Shown: in pieces, positions 1 to 5,856 of the stretch | Layout of the letters: each line of letters begins with the position of its first letter | Numbering within the stretch: position 1 is the first letter of the stretch | Assembly (NCBI GenBank): GCA_016782545.1 | Contig: JADHYG010000060.1 | Span: 1 to 6,365, forward strand | Reading direction: 5' to 3' | Source: Candidatus Microgenomates bacterium | GTDB taxonomy: Bacteria > Patescibacteria > Microgenomatia > JADHYG01 | Length of the DNA: 6,365 nt | Made by a program: the position numbers and the translations under genes | The notes under the pieces: model-generated | Told to the model about the DNA's origin: nothing | What the model saw: only the letters and a program-made list of their open reading frames with translations | Database searches by the model: none

Positions 1-2
1 GC

Positions 3-713
3 CCATTTTTTATTGACGAAAATCGAGATGCTACTTGTGACATCCTCCAAGGCAAGCAAGACTACCTTATTCAATCAACTGATTTTGATTTTTCTTTCTT
101 GCCCCAAGCAACAATTTTTATTTTTCTTTTAGCACTTTCTATTTTAATCCAAATCTCTGGCAAAATGAAGTGGTTGAGGAATTATATCTTAATTTTTTCT
201 GTTTTTTATTTCGGTTTTTTTTGGTCAAAAATCTGCCCCATAGCCACTCTTCAATCTCTGTTTTTGCAAAAAAATAAGATCGTTCTTCAATTACCTCTTT
301 TTTTAATTTTCATTTTACCAATCATAACTACTTTTTTTTGCAGCCGCGTTTTTTGTCATTTTCTTTGCCCCCTAGGAGGAATCCAAGAGATAATTTTTCG
401 AATTTCGAGAAAATTACCCATCGCCATTCCCAATCTCACTCCAAAAATTTCTAAAAAACTTTTTTATCTGCCCTATATTATTTTATTAATTCTAATTTTA
501 GGAACAATTTTGACTTCTTCACTTTTTTTCTGTAAATTTGAACCCTGGGGACAGATTTTAGGCTGTAAAGACAATCTTTTCTCTATCTTAGTCCTTTTTA
601 TCACTCTATCGCTCACTTTGCTTATTTTCCGACCTTTTTGCCTCTTTTTCTGTCCCCTAGGAGCAATCTTTAGGTTTTTAAGTAAGTTTAGAATCTTGAA
701 ACCAAAGAAGTAA
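3..713 (+). CDS. NapH/NosR-like [4Fe-4S] polytopic membrane protein (5' end outside window)
   Basis: Membrane-bound iron-sulfur protein, probably carrying electrons across or along the cytoplasmic membrane. The cysteine motifs resemble the Fer4_5 type seen in NapH, NosR and CcoG relatives. Counting from the TTG at 99, residues 81-91 hold C-x4-C-x3-CP followed by LGG, and residues 181-186 hold C-x3-CP followed by LGA. Further cysteines are C46 (CPIA), C145 and C156. About five hydrophobic segments separate them (near 5-19, 27-45, 63-80, 122-144, 160-177). The C-terminus is basic and there is no extra soluble ferredoxin domain. The frame stays open from 99 back to base 3 with no ATG or GTG, adding 32 hydrophilic codons with one Cys, so the true start is probably left of the window and the TTG is unlikely to be real. 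It converges on the gene at 715 with one base between. The family is fairly sure; the electron donor and acceptor are unknown. Confidence 0.8.
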   Translation, partial: PFFIDENRDATCDILQGKQDYLIQSTDFDFSFLPQATIFIFLLALSILIQISGKMKWLRNYILIFSVFYFGFFWSKICPIATLQSLFLQKNKIVLQLPLFLIFILPIITTFFCSRVFCHFLCPLGGIQEIIFRISRKLPIAIPNLTPKISKKLFYLPYIILLILILGTILTSSLFFCKFEPWGQILGCKDNLFSILVLFITLSLTLLIFRPFCLFFCPLGAIFRFLSKFRILKPKK

Positions 714-714
714 A

Positions 715-951
715 CTATCTTTTTTTTCTCTTTTTAAACATTTTCCTAAAAACGCCGAAATCAACTAAGATCTCGGAAATGAAGGCAAAGGGAAAAGCCA
801 CTAAAAAAGCAATTTTGATCACCTCGAATGTAATTTTAGCATCAGTGGCAAAGCGAATCGCTATAAGATCTTCAATAACTCCCATCAAAAGACCAACAAA
901 GAAAAATTCTATAAGATGGATAACAATCTTATTTTTAACCTCTGGGCTCAT
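715..951 (-). CDS. Small two-helix membrane protein of unknown function (78 aa)
   Basis: I do not recognise a family. The 78 residues show two hydrophobic stretches (about 10-32 and 44-66) joined by a short loop with acidic and basic residues (E27, D28, R33). The tail ends in a strongly basic run of Lys and Arg after residue 68. This predicts a small integral membrane protein with a cytoplasmic basic C-terminus, under the positive-inside rule. There are no cysteines, so it is not itself a thiol-redox protein despite its neighbours. The ATG start is chosen because an extended -10 box lies exactly six bases upstream, suggesting a leaderless transcript; no Shine-Dalgarno sequence is visible. It follows the DsbD-like gene by 21 bases on the same strand and ends one base from the convergent Fe-S gene. 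That it is a real gene is likely but not certain. Confidence 0.65.
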   Translation of the reverse strand: MSPEVKNKIVIHLIEFFFVGLLMGVIEDLIAIRFATDAKITFEVIKIAFLVAFPFAFISEILVDFGVFRKMFKKRKKR

Positions 952-957
952 GAGATA

Positions 958-966
958 ATTTTAACA
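958..966 (-). promoter_or_regulatory. Extended -10 promoter for the 78-aa gene (leaderless layout)
   Basis: On the minus strand the sequence reads TGTTAAAAT, an extended -10 element (TGn plus TAAAAT). Its last base is six bases before the ATG at 951, which would place the transcription start at or next to the start codon. A TTGCTT at 987-982 (minus) could act as a -35 box with an 18-base spacer. It sits in the 21-base gap after the upstream gene and would let the 78-aa gene be expressed apart from it. This is inference from motif position only. Confidence 0.4.
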
Positions 967-972
967 AGAAAG

Positions 973-1578
973 TTAGAATAAAAGCAAGACTCTTAAACCA
1001 GAAATCAAAAAATAAATTCCTACTAGAACTCCAGAAGCTCGAGCGATTTTTTGAAAAATAGTCTTTCGAGTAAAAAAGCCTAGAAAAGCTAAGGGAACAA
1101 TATAAACACTGGTGCCCAAAAAGAAAAACAGAAAATAACCCATTCCCAAAAGAATACTCTTAAGATTGAAAACATAACCTAATGAGGCCAAAAATGGCGG
1201 GCAGGGACCAACTCCAGTTAAAAATCCCAAAAGAAAAGGAACTTTAACCCAAAGAAAATTCCTTCCACAAACTTTAGCACCCCAACGAACCAGACCTAAA
1301 GAATAACCAATCATCAGCAGGCCCAAAAGAAAGGTGGAAAAACCAATCAAATGATGGACGAGTTGACTTCGAATTAGCAAACCCAAAAAGCCAGCCATGA
1401 AACCAAAAAAGATGTAACCCAAAAGACGGCCAAAAGAAAACTGCAAAACCAGCCAGAAACTTTTTTTAACATCTCTTTTTTGGCCAAGAAGAATGGGAAT
1501 AAAAATAGGCAAGCAAGATCCTAAACAATAAATGCCAACGGACAATCCTGTTAAGAATCCGGAAATAAAAACTATCAT
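973..1578 (-). CDS. DsbD_2/SafE-type thiol-redox membrane protein (CcdA superfamily)
   Basis: A 201-residue membrane protein of about six helices, matching the small CcdA/DsbD-like group often named sulfite exporter TauE/SafE family or cytochrome c biogenesis transmembrane region (DsbD_2). Two cysteine-proline motifs mark the family: YCLGSCLP at residues 17-24 (C18, C22) in the first helix, and GPCPPF at 124-129 (C126) after GFLTG in the fourth. In CcdA and DsbD such cysteines form the pair that passes reducing equivalents from cytoplasmic thioredoxin to the outside. C104 lies in the middle loop. No fused thioredoxin or periplasmic domain is present. The ATG overlaps the rdgB stop as ATGA, so translation is probably coupled to rdgB; no Shine-Dalgarno sequence is visible. 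Relatives of this type are often found with NapH-like Fe-S membrane proteins, such as the one encoded at 3-713. The family is confident; the substrate is unknown. Confidence 0.8.
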   Translation of the reverse strand: MIVFISGFLTGLSVGIYCLGSCLPIFIPILLGQKRDVKKSFWLVLQFSFGRLLGYIFFGFMAGFLGLLIRSQLVHHLIGFSTFLLGLLMIGYSLGLVRWGAKVCGRNFLWVKVPFLLGFLTGVGPCPPFLASLGYVFNLKSILLGMGYFLFFFLGTSVYIVPLAFLGFFTRKTIFQKIARASGVLVGIYFLISGLRVLLLF

Positions 1579-2171
1579 AGAAATTTTTTAAGAATTTTTC
1601 TGACTTTTTTTAAAGCTTTCCCTCTGTGGGAAATGACGTTCTTTTGACTTAGCTTAAGCTGAGCCATTGTCTTTTTAAATTTTGCTAAATAAAAAATCGG
1701 ATCATAACCAAAACCATGTTTTCCTCTTGGTTTATCGATAATTTTTCCTTGACAAATTCCTTCACTTCTTGCCAATTTTTTTGTCTGAGGATCAAAAATG
1801 GCAACAACACAACGAAATTGAGCAGCTCTTTTTGACCACGGAATGTTCTTAAGCTCACTTAAAAGCTTTTGGTTGCGCTTTTCGGTTGTCTCAGCATAGC
1901 GAGCCGAATAAATTCCAGGCCGGCCGGTCAAAGCCTTTACTTCTAAACCTGAATCGTCAGCCAGAGTTAAAAAACCGCTCATTCTGCCAAAAGTTTTTGC
2001 TTTTAAAATCGCATTTTCTAAAAAATTTTTGCCTGTTTCTTCAACATCAAAATCCTTAGGAATTTTTTGAGCGGCATCAAGATTTAATAATTCAAAAGGC
2101 AAACCTTTTAAAATTTCTTTAATTTCCAAAAACTTTCCTTTATTTCTAGTAGCAATCAAAAGTCTTCTCAT
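1575..2171 (-). CDS. rdgB: RdgB/HAM1 non-canonical purine NTP pyrophosphatase
   Basis: Hydrolyses dITP, ITP and XTP to the monophosphate and pyrophosphate in the cytoplasm, keeping deaminated purines out of DNA and RNA. At 198 residues it has the normal family length. Family landmarks are in order: ATRNKGK at 7-13 (nucleotide binding), the acidic VEETGKNFLENA at 43-54, ADDSGLEV at 71-78 (metal and catalytic Asp), PGIYSARY at 85-92, GFGYDPIF at 153-160, and SHRGKAL at 181-187. The MAxL motif has Gln171 where Glu is usual, a mild difference. The ATG at 2171 is preceded by GAGGT at nine bases spacing, one of the few clear ribosome binding sites in the window. The gene is divergent from the HD-domain gene and overlaps the downstream membrane gene by four bases. 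All the main catalytic motifs are intact, so it is probably active. Confidence 0.95.
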   Translation of the reverse strand: MRRLLIATRNKGKFLEIKEILKGLPFELLNLDAAQKIPKDFDVEETGKNFLENAILKAKTFGRMSGFLTLADDSGLEVKALTGRPGIYSARYAETTEKRNQKLLSELKNIPWSKRAAQFRCVVAIFDPQTKKLARSEGICQGKIIDKPRGKHGFGYDPIFYLAKFKKTMAQLKLSQKNVISHRGKALKKVRKILKKFL

Positions 2172-2173
2172 TG

Positions 2174-2179
2174 TATAAT
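2174..2179 (+). promoter_or_regulatory. Perfect -10 box for a leaderless HD-domain gene
   Basis: A consensus TATAAT ends exactly six bases before the ATG at 2186, so transcription would start on or beside the start codon. No Shine-Dalgarno sequence precedes that ATG, which fits a leaderless mRNA. No convincing -35 box is found at the usual distance. The 16 bases from the -10 box into the start codon match those of the 78-aa gene (963-948, minus) at 14 positions. Confidence 0.5.
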
Positions 2180-2180
2180 T

Positions 2181-2185
2181 ACCTC
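2181..2185 (-). promoter_or_regulatory. Ribosome binding site of rdgB (GAGGT)
   Basis: The minus strand reads GAGGT, complementary to the anti-Shine-Dalgarno core, with nine bases to the rdgB ATG at 2171. It supports that start. Its plus-strand complement forms the spacer between the -10 box and ATG of the divergent HD gene, so the same bases serve both directions. Confidence 0.55.
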
Positions 2186-3184
2186 ATGATTTATTATGAC
2201 AGAATTTATGGAAAAACAGAAATCAAAGAGCCTGTAATTTTGGAGTTAATCAAAAGCTTTCCTCTTCAAAGACTAAAAGCAATAGATCAAGCAGGATACT
2301 TTCTCTATTTCTGGTATCCTGATGCCAAAGATTACCAATCCTTTTCTCGTTTTGAACATTCGCTGGGAGTATATATTTTACTTAAAAAATACCAAGCTCC
2401 CTTAGAAGAACAAATTGCTGGTTTAATCCATGATGTTTCCCATAGCGCTTTTTCGCACTGCATTGATTATGCTTTAGATGAAGGATCAGAGAAAAACCAT
2501 ACTCACCAAGACAATATTTTTGAAGAATTTGTTAATCATTCAAAAATCCCTTCTATTTTAGAAAAATATCAAATCGACATTGACTTTATTTTAAACGAAA
2601 AAAACTTCCCTTTAAAAGAAAAACCCCTGCCTGAACTCTGCGCCGATAGAATCGATTACAGCCTAAGAACAGCTCTTCTTTTCAAAGAAATAGATAAAAA
2701 GCTGGCTAATTATTTTTTAGACAATCTCATGACTATAAATAATCGCTGGGCTTTCAAGAACTTTGAAAGCGCTAAAAAGTTCGCCGAATTATTTTTAAAA
2801 ATGAATCGTGTTTATTATTCTGGAATCCAATCGGCAGTGATGTTTAGAACCGTAGGCGATATCTTAAAATACAGTCTTGAAAAAGGCTATCTTTCAAAAA
2901 AAGATCTTTACACTACTGATCAAGAAGTTTTAGAAAAAATTAAAGAAAATTTAAAAGATGATAAAAAATTAAAACTGCTCTGGAATAGAATGAATAATAA
3001 AATCAAGTTCAAAAATGATCCGAAAAATTATAACGCCCGTGTCTTTTGTAAATCGAGAGTCATCGATCCTTTATTGAAAATAAAAAATCAAATAAAAAAA
3101 CTTTCAGAAGTAGATAAAAATTGGCTGAAAATCGTCAAAGAAGAATCAAAACCAAAAGAATATTTTATTAAGTTTGAAAAATAA
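2186..3184 (+). CDS. HD-domain phosphohydrolase (COG1078-like)
   Basis: A soluble metal-dependent phosphohydrolase of the HD superfamily, about 332 residues. Numbered from the ATG at 2186, the metal ligands are visible: H58 in the FEHSLG motif, H82-D83 in GLIHDVSH, H86 and H91 in the SHSAFSH run, and D154 in CADRIDYSLR. The opening IYYDRIYG and the HDxSHxxFSH layout match the COG1078 dNTPase-like group, whose members include deoxynucleotide triphosphohydrolases. The exact substrate here cannot be read from sequence. The C-terminal third is helical and lysine-rich without a recognised domain. I prefer ATG 2186 over the in-frame TTG 2171, because TTG shares bases with the rdgB start and would put the TATAAT box inside the coding region. 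It converges on the AlkD-like gene, leaving ten bases between the stops. The family is sure, the substrate is not. Confidence 0.85.
   Translation: MIYYDRIYGKTEIKEPVILELIKSFPLQRLKAIDQAGYFLYFWYPDAKDYQSFSRFEHSLGVYILLKKYQAPLEEQIAGLIHDVSHSAFSHCIDYALDEGSEKNHTHQDNIFEEFVNHSKIPSILEKYQIDIDFILNEKNFPLKEKPLPELCADRIDYSLRTALLFKEIDKKLANYFLDNLMTINNRWAFKNFESAKKFAELFLKMNRVYYSGIQSAVMFRTVGDILKYSLEKGYLSKKDLYTTDQEVLEKIKENLKDDKKLKLLWNRMNNKIKFKNDPKNYNARVFCKSRVIDPLLKIKNQIKKLSEVDKNWLKIVKEESKPKEYFIKFEK
2193..2201 (-). promoter_or_regulatory. Candidate extended -10 promoter for rdgB
   Basis: The minus strand reads TGTCATAAT, an extended -10 element, with a weak -35 candidate TTCTGT 17 bases upstream. It would start transcription near 2186, about 15 bases before the rdgB ATG, putting the GAGGT site at the very 5' end of the mRNA. 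It lies inside the first codons of the divergent HD gene and faces that gene's own -10 box. Motif-based inference only. Confidence 0.35.
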
Positions 3185-3204
3185 GATTTCCGACTTACTT
3201 TTTC
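3176..3204. terminator. Inverted repeat spanning both convergent stop codons, possible weak bidirectional terminator
   Basis: GAAAAATAAG (3176-3185) pairs with CTTACTTTTTC (3194-3204) as ten base pairs with one bulged C at 3198 and an eight-base loop. The left arm contains the TAA of the HD gene and the right arm the TAA of the AlkD-like gene. T-rich 3' arms exist in both directions, but the stem is mostly A-T. Part of the symmetry simply reflects both proteins ending in lysine codons, so termination activity is uncertain. Confidence 0.3.
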
Positions 3205-3884
3205 AGCCTTCTCTGCACGGCCTCGCTTTCGAGCTCCCGTATTGCTCCAGAGGCAACCCAACGCGCTGCCTTAGAATCAATTCGCTGAATTTCTTTGGCT
3301 GTATTGATGGCAATTTTGTTTAGATTAAAATTCCTTTTTCCGATATTTCTCAAAGCCCAATTAACAGCTTTCTTAACAAAGTTTCGTTCGTCAACAGCTC
3401 CTCTTTTAATGACAGGAAGAAATTTGACGAACATCTCATCAGAAGCTTCTTTGTCATGCCAAGCCAAACAAGCAATGAGAGTATAAGCCGTACGCTTAAC
3501 AAACTCTTCTTCGTATTTTGACCAATCATCTATCTTTTTTAATACCAAAGGAGTTTTTTCAAAAAGATTCATACATAACTGATCACAAACGTCCCAAGAA
3601 TTAATGTCTTTTACCCAATTTTCCATTTGTTGTTCCGTAACTTCTTCAGGATTATCAACCATAGCAGCAAGTATCTTTGCTTCAGATATCTCAGTCTTCC
3701 AAAGCTGAAGAGCGAGCCCATGATTCTTACCTATCTTCTTGGCCATCTTCCTAAGATCAGGAATAGCGACTCCCAATCTCTTTTCCACCCTCATCCCATA
3801 CCTAGCCATTCCTTTAAGTTTGTCAAGCCGAGACTTGGATTTTAGTTCTTCTAAAACCTTTTTTAAGAAAATTTTTTCGCTCAT
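3195..3884 (-). CDS. AlkD-like DNA alkylation repair protein (HEAT-like glycosylase family)
   Basis: A 229-residue all-helical protein of the DNA alkylation repair family typified by Bacillus cereus AlkD, which excises bulky or cationic N3- and N7-alkylated purines without flipping the base. Helical repeats run along the whole protein. NSWDVCD at 95-101 gives W97 and D101, with the spacing of AlkD W109 and catalytic D113. R131 in VKRTAYTL is a candidate for the AlkD Arg148, and RNFVKKAVNWALRNIGKRN (167-185) plus RWVASGAIREL (208-218) are typical family blocks. Length is close to AlkD. Its ATG overlaps the stop of the upstream YibE/F gene as ATGA, so it is the last visible gene of the minus-strand operon. 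A role in cytoplasmic base-excision repair is likely; exact lesion preference cannot be read. The residue matches are by motif spacing, not alignment. Confidence 0.88.
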   Translation of the reverse strand: MSEKIFLKKVLEELKSKSRLDKLKGMARYGMRVEKRLGVAIPDLRKMAKKIGKNHGLALQLWKTEISEAKILAAMVDNPEEVTEQQMENWVKDINSWDVCDQLCMNLFEKTPLVLKKIDDWSKYEEEFVKRTAYTLIACLAWHDKEASDEMFVKFLPVIKRGAVDERNFVKKAVNWALRNIGKRNFNLNKIAINTAKEIQRIDSKAARWVASGAIRELESEAVQRRLKK

Positions 3885-4999
3885 CGTTTTTCGTTCCGCT
3901 CGTCAGTTTTGAAACTAATATTGCTTGCCAAAAAGGTAGTAATGGGAACAGCTAAAATTAAACCAATACTGCCTACTAGAATCCGGATGATTTCTTCGGC
4001 CACAATTTCATAGTTAACCACCTCTCCAAAAGGACGGGGACTATCAATAAAAAGTAAAAGCAAAGGCAAAGAAGCGCCAGCATAAACCAAAACTAAAGTA
4101 TTAACCATTGAAGCAATATGGTCTTGACCGACATTCATCGCTTGAAGAAAGAGTTTTCCTGGAGAAATCCGCGGATTGGCTTTTTTGAGCTGTTGAACAA
4201 CAGCTGCTTGAGCAACAGTGATATCATCCAAAACTCCGAGAACACTAATAATAATGCCTGCCAAAAGCAAGCCTCTAATGTTCATCTCTCCTTCTTTGGC
4301 AGCTTGTAAAAACCCCGCTTCTTCCGAAGCATAACCGCTTAATTTCGCTGTTCCAACAAAACTTTGAGCCAAAATTCCGGTAATAACCAGGGAAATAAAA
4401 GTTGCTATCACTGCCACCGTAGTTTTTTTATTGAAACCATGGGAAAGATAAAAAGTAATAGGAATAATCAATAAAGAACCGGTAATAGCAATAAAAATGG
4501 GGTCGTGGCCAGCATTAATACTAGGTAAAATAAATTTAAAAATAACTAAAAAGGATAAACCCATGCCTAAAAGGGAACTCACTCCCCGCCACTGACCGAT
4601 AACAACTACTAAAAGCGCAAAAATAAGAAACAACCAAACCAATGGCTTTCGGCGGATAAAGTCGGTAATATAAAAAACGTCGTTGCCTTCAAAATCTTGA
4701 CTATAAGACAAAATTATCTCGTTGCCTTTCTGATACTTTGGCACACCAATTGTAGGTAATTTCCCTACTTCAACAATAATTGTTTCATCTTTTAAAGAAC
4801 CTTTTGTAATTAAAATTTCCAGCTTTTGATAAAGTTGCTTTCCTCCCATATCTTCCGTTTCTTTTTCCTCTAAAACTTGAGTTATTTTTCCTTCGAGAAT
4901 TTCTTCTTCAGGTAGCTGAGAAACTTCTTCTTGAGCAAAAATAGACAGAGGTAAGAAAAAAACCAAGAATAATGAAAAAAGCAAGAAAATTTTTTTCAT
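3881..4999 (-). CDS. YibE/F-family polytopic membrane protein
   Basis: A 372-residue membrane protein of the YibE/F-like family, whose function is not established. A signal peptide or first helix (residues 1-22, ending FAQ) leads to a soluble, probably extracytoplasmic domain (about 23-117). Seven or so membrane helices follow (near 118-136, 140-160, 166-186, 194-215, 241-258, 298-318, 334-357). Family hallmarks are GVLDDITVAQA (255-265), GQDHIASMVNTLVLVYAGA (291-309) and IGLILAVPITT (345-355). The charged DD and the QDH within or beside helices are the best candidates for a functional centre and hint at transport, but no substrate is known. It overlaps the genes on both sides by ATGA, so all three are probably translated in step. 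No Shine-Dalgarno sequence is visible. Length and domain layout are complete. Confidence 0.9.
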   Translation of the reverse strand: MKKIFLLFSLFLVFFLPLSIFAQEEVSQLPEEEILEGKITQVLEEKETEDMGGKQLYQKLEILITKGSLKDETIIVEVGKLPTIGVPKYQKGNEIILSYSQDFEGNDVFYITDFIRRKPLVWLFLIFALLVVVIGQWRGVSSLLGMGLSFLVIFKFILPSINAGHDPIFIAITGSLLIIPITFYLSHGFNKKTTVAVIATFISLVITGILAQSFVGTAKLSGYASEEAGFLQAAKEGEMNIRGLLLAGIIISVLGVLDDITVAQAAVVQQLKKANPRISPGKLFLQAMNVGQDHIASMVNTLVLVYAGASLPLLLLFIDSPRPFGEVVNYEIVAEEIIRILVGSIGLILAVPITTFLASNISFKTDERNEKR

Positions 5000-5856
5000 A
5001 ATATTTTTAAAAGACGGGCAAAAATTCTTTTTATCTCCTTTTTAGCTGGCAAATCAGTTTCCACAACCGGCGTTAGACTGGCAATCGCTTGAAAAATTCT
5101 TTTATCATAAGTAATTTTACCCAATATTTTATTTTTAAACTCCTTCTCAATCTTTCTGCTAAGCTCAGGATAAATATCCCACTTATTAATCACCACACCA
5201 AAAGGAACTTTAAAATAATCAATAACAGTTAAAATTCTTTTTAAATCCGAAAAACCCGAAGGCGTTGGTTCGGTAATTAAAATCGCATAATTTGTATCTT
5301 TTACAGCTGAAATTACTGGACAACCGGTACCAGCCGGAGAATCCAAAATCATTAATTCATAATCAAATTTTTCCGCTCGAGATTTTATCTCGTCAACAAT
5401 TTTACCTGAACCAGTTTGGCCAGGATAAAGCTGAGCCGAAATTAAAGGAAATCCATAGATGTCTTTTTTAACTCTGATTTCAGCATTAATAATAGGCTTC
5501 ATCTTTATTGCTTTTTGCGGACAAACAACTTCACAAGCAGCACAGCCCTCGCAGAAAAAATGATTAATGCTTAATTGCTGACGATTAATGGATAAAGCGT
5601 TGAAGGCGCAAATATCAACACATTTTCCGCAAAGATTGCATTTTGTTTTGTCGATGACTGGTTCTTCATTAGTGGAAATTTTCTCTATCTTGTTCCAGTT
5701 TTCTCTCTGCCCTAACCATAAATGCAAATTAGGCGCATCAACATCACAATCCACAGCAATAATTTTATGTTTTTTAGCAAAAAGCATTGCCAAGCTTGAC
5801 GCTAACATGCTTTTGCCTACCCCGCCCTTTCCGGAGCCAACTACTATTTTCTTCAT
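4996..5856 (-). CDS. MinD-superfamily P-loop ATPase with inserted two-[4Fe-4S] ferredoxin domain (COG1149-like)
   Basis: A 286-residue cytoplasmic ATPase of the MinD/Mrp class. The deviant Walker A motif GKGGVGKS is at 9-16 with signature lysine K10, followed by VDCDVDAPN (35-43) and the Walker B region LDSPAGTGCPV (171-181). Between them sits a bacterial ferredoxin-type insert with two full [4Fe-4S] motifs: C73, C76, C79, C83 and C102, C105, C108, C112, the second ending in CP. This layout matches COG1149, a group linked to Fe-S and redox processes but without a firmly known reaction. Such proteins often occur as tandem pairs; only one copy is in this window. It overlaps the CcdA-like gene upstream and the YibE/F gene downstream by ATGA, which ties it physically to a membrane thiol-redox protein. 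All nucleotide and cluster ligands look intact. The family is very sure, the partner unknown. Confidence 0.92.
   Translation of the reverse strand: MKKIVVGSGKGGVGKSMLASSLAMLFAKKHKIIAVDCDVDAPNLHLWLGQRENWNKIEKISTNEEPVIDKTKCNLCGKCVDICAFNALSINRQQLSINHFFCEGCAACEVVCPQKAIKMKPIINAEIRVKKDIYGFPLISAQLYPGQTGSGKIVDEIKSRAEKFDYELMILDSPAGTGCPVISAVKDTNYAILITEPTPSGFSDLKRILTVIDYFKVPFGVVINKWDIYPELSRKIEKEFKNKILGKITYDKRIFQAIASLTPVVETDLPAKKEIKRIFARLLKIL

Noticed and set aside
700..735. T-rich run after the Fe-S gene stop as a terminator
   Set aside because: Only a five-pair A-T-rich stem can be drawn before the T run, and the T run itself encodes the lysine-rich tail of the convergent gene.
1575..2171. Gln171 in place of the usual Glu in RdgB as a sign of inactivation
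   Set aside because: All other substrate and metal motifs are intact, so a single conservative change is not good evidence of lost activity.
3295..3845. Open frames on the plus strand (3295-3486 and 3627-3845) opposite the AlkD-like gene
   Set aside because: They are antisense to a gene with clear family motifs, have no recognisable domains and no start signals.
4118..4309. Plus-strand open frame opposite the YibE/F gene
   Set aside because: Antisense shadow of a well-conserved membrane protein; the translation resembles no family.
5562..5590. GATTAATG repeated 21 bases apart, encoding LSIN twice in the ATPase
   Set aside because: Only one partial duplication, in frame, and the spacing between the two cluster motifs looks normal for the family, so it is probably chance in AT-rich DNA.
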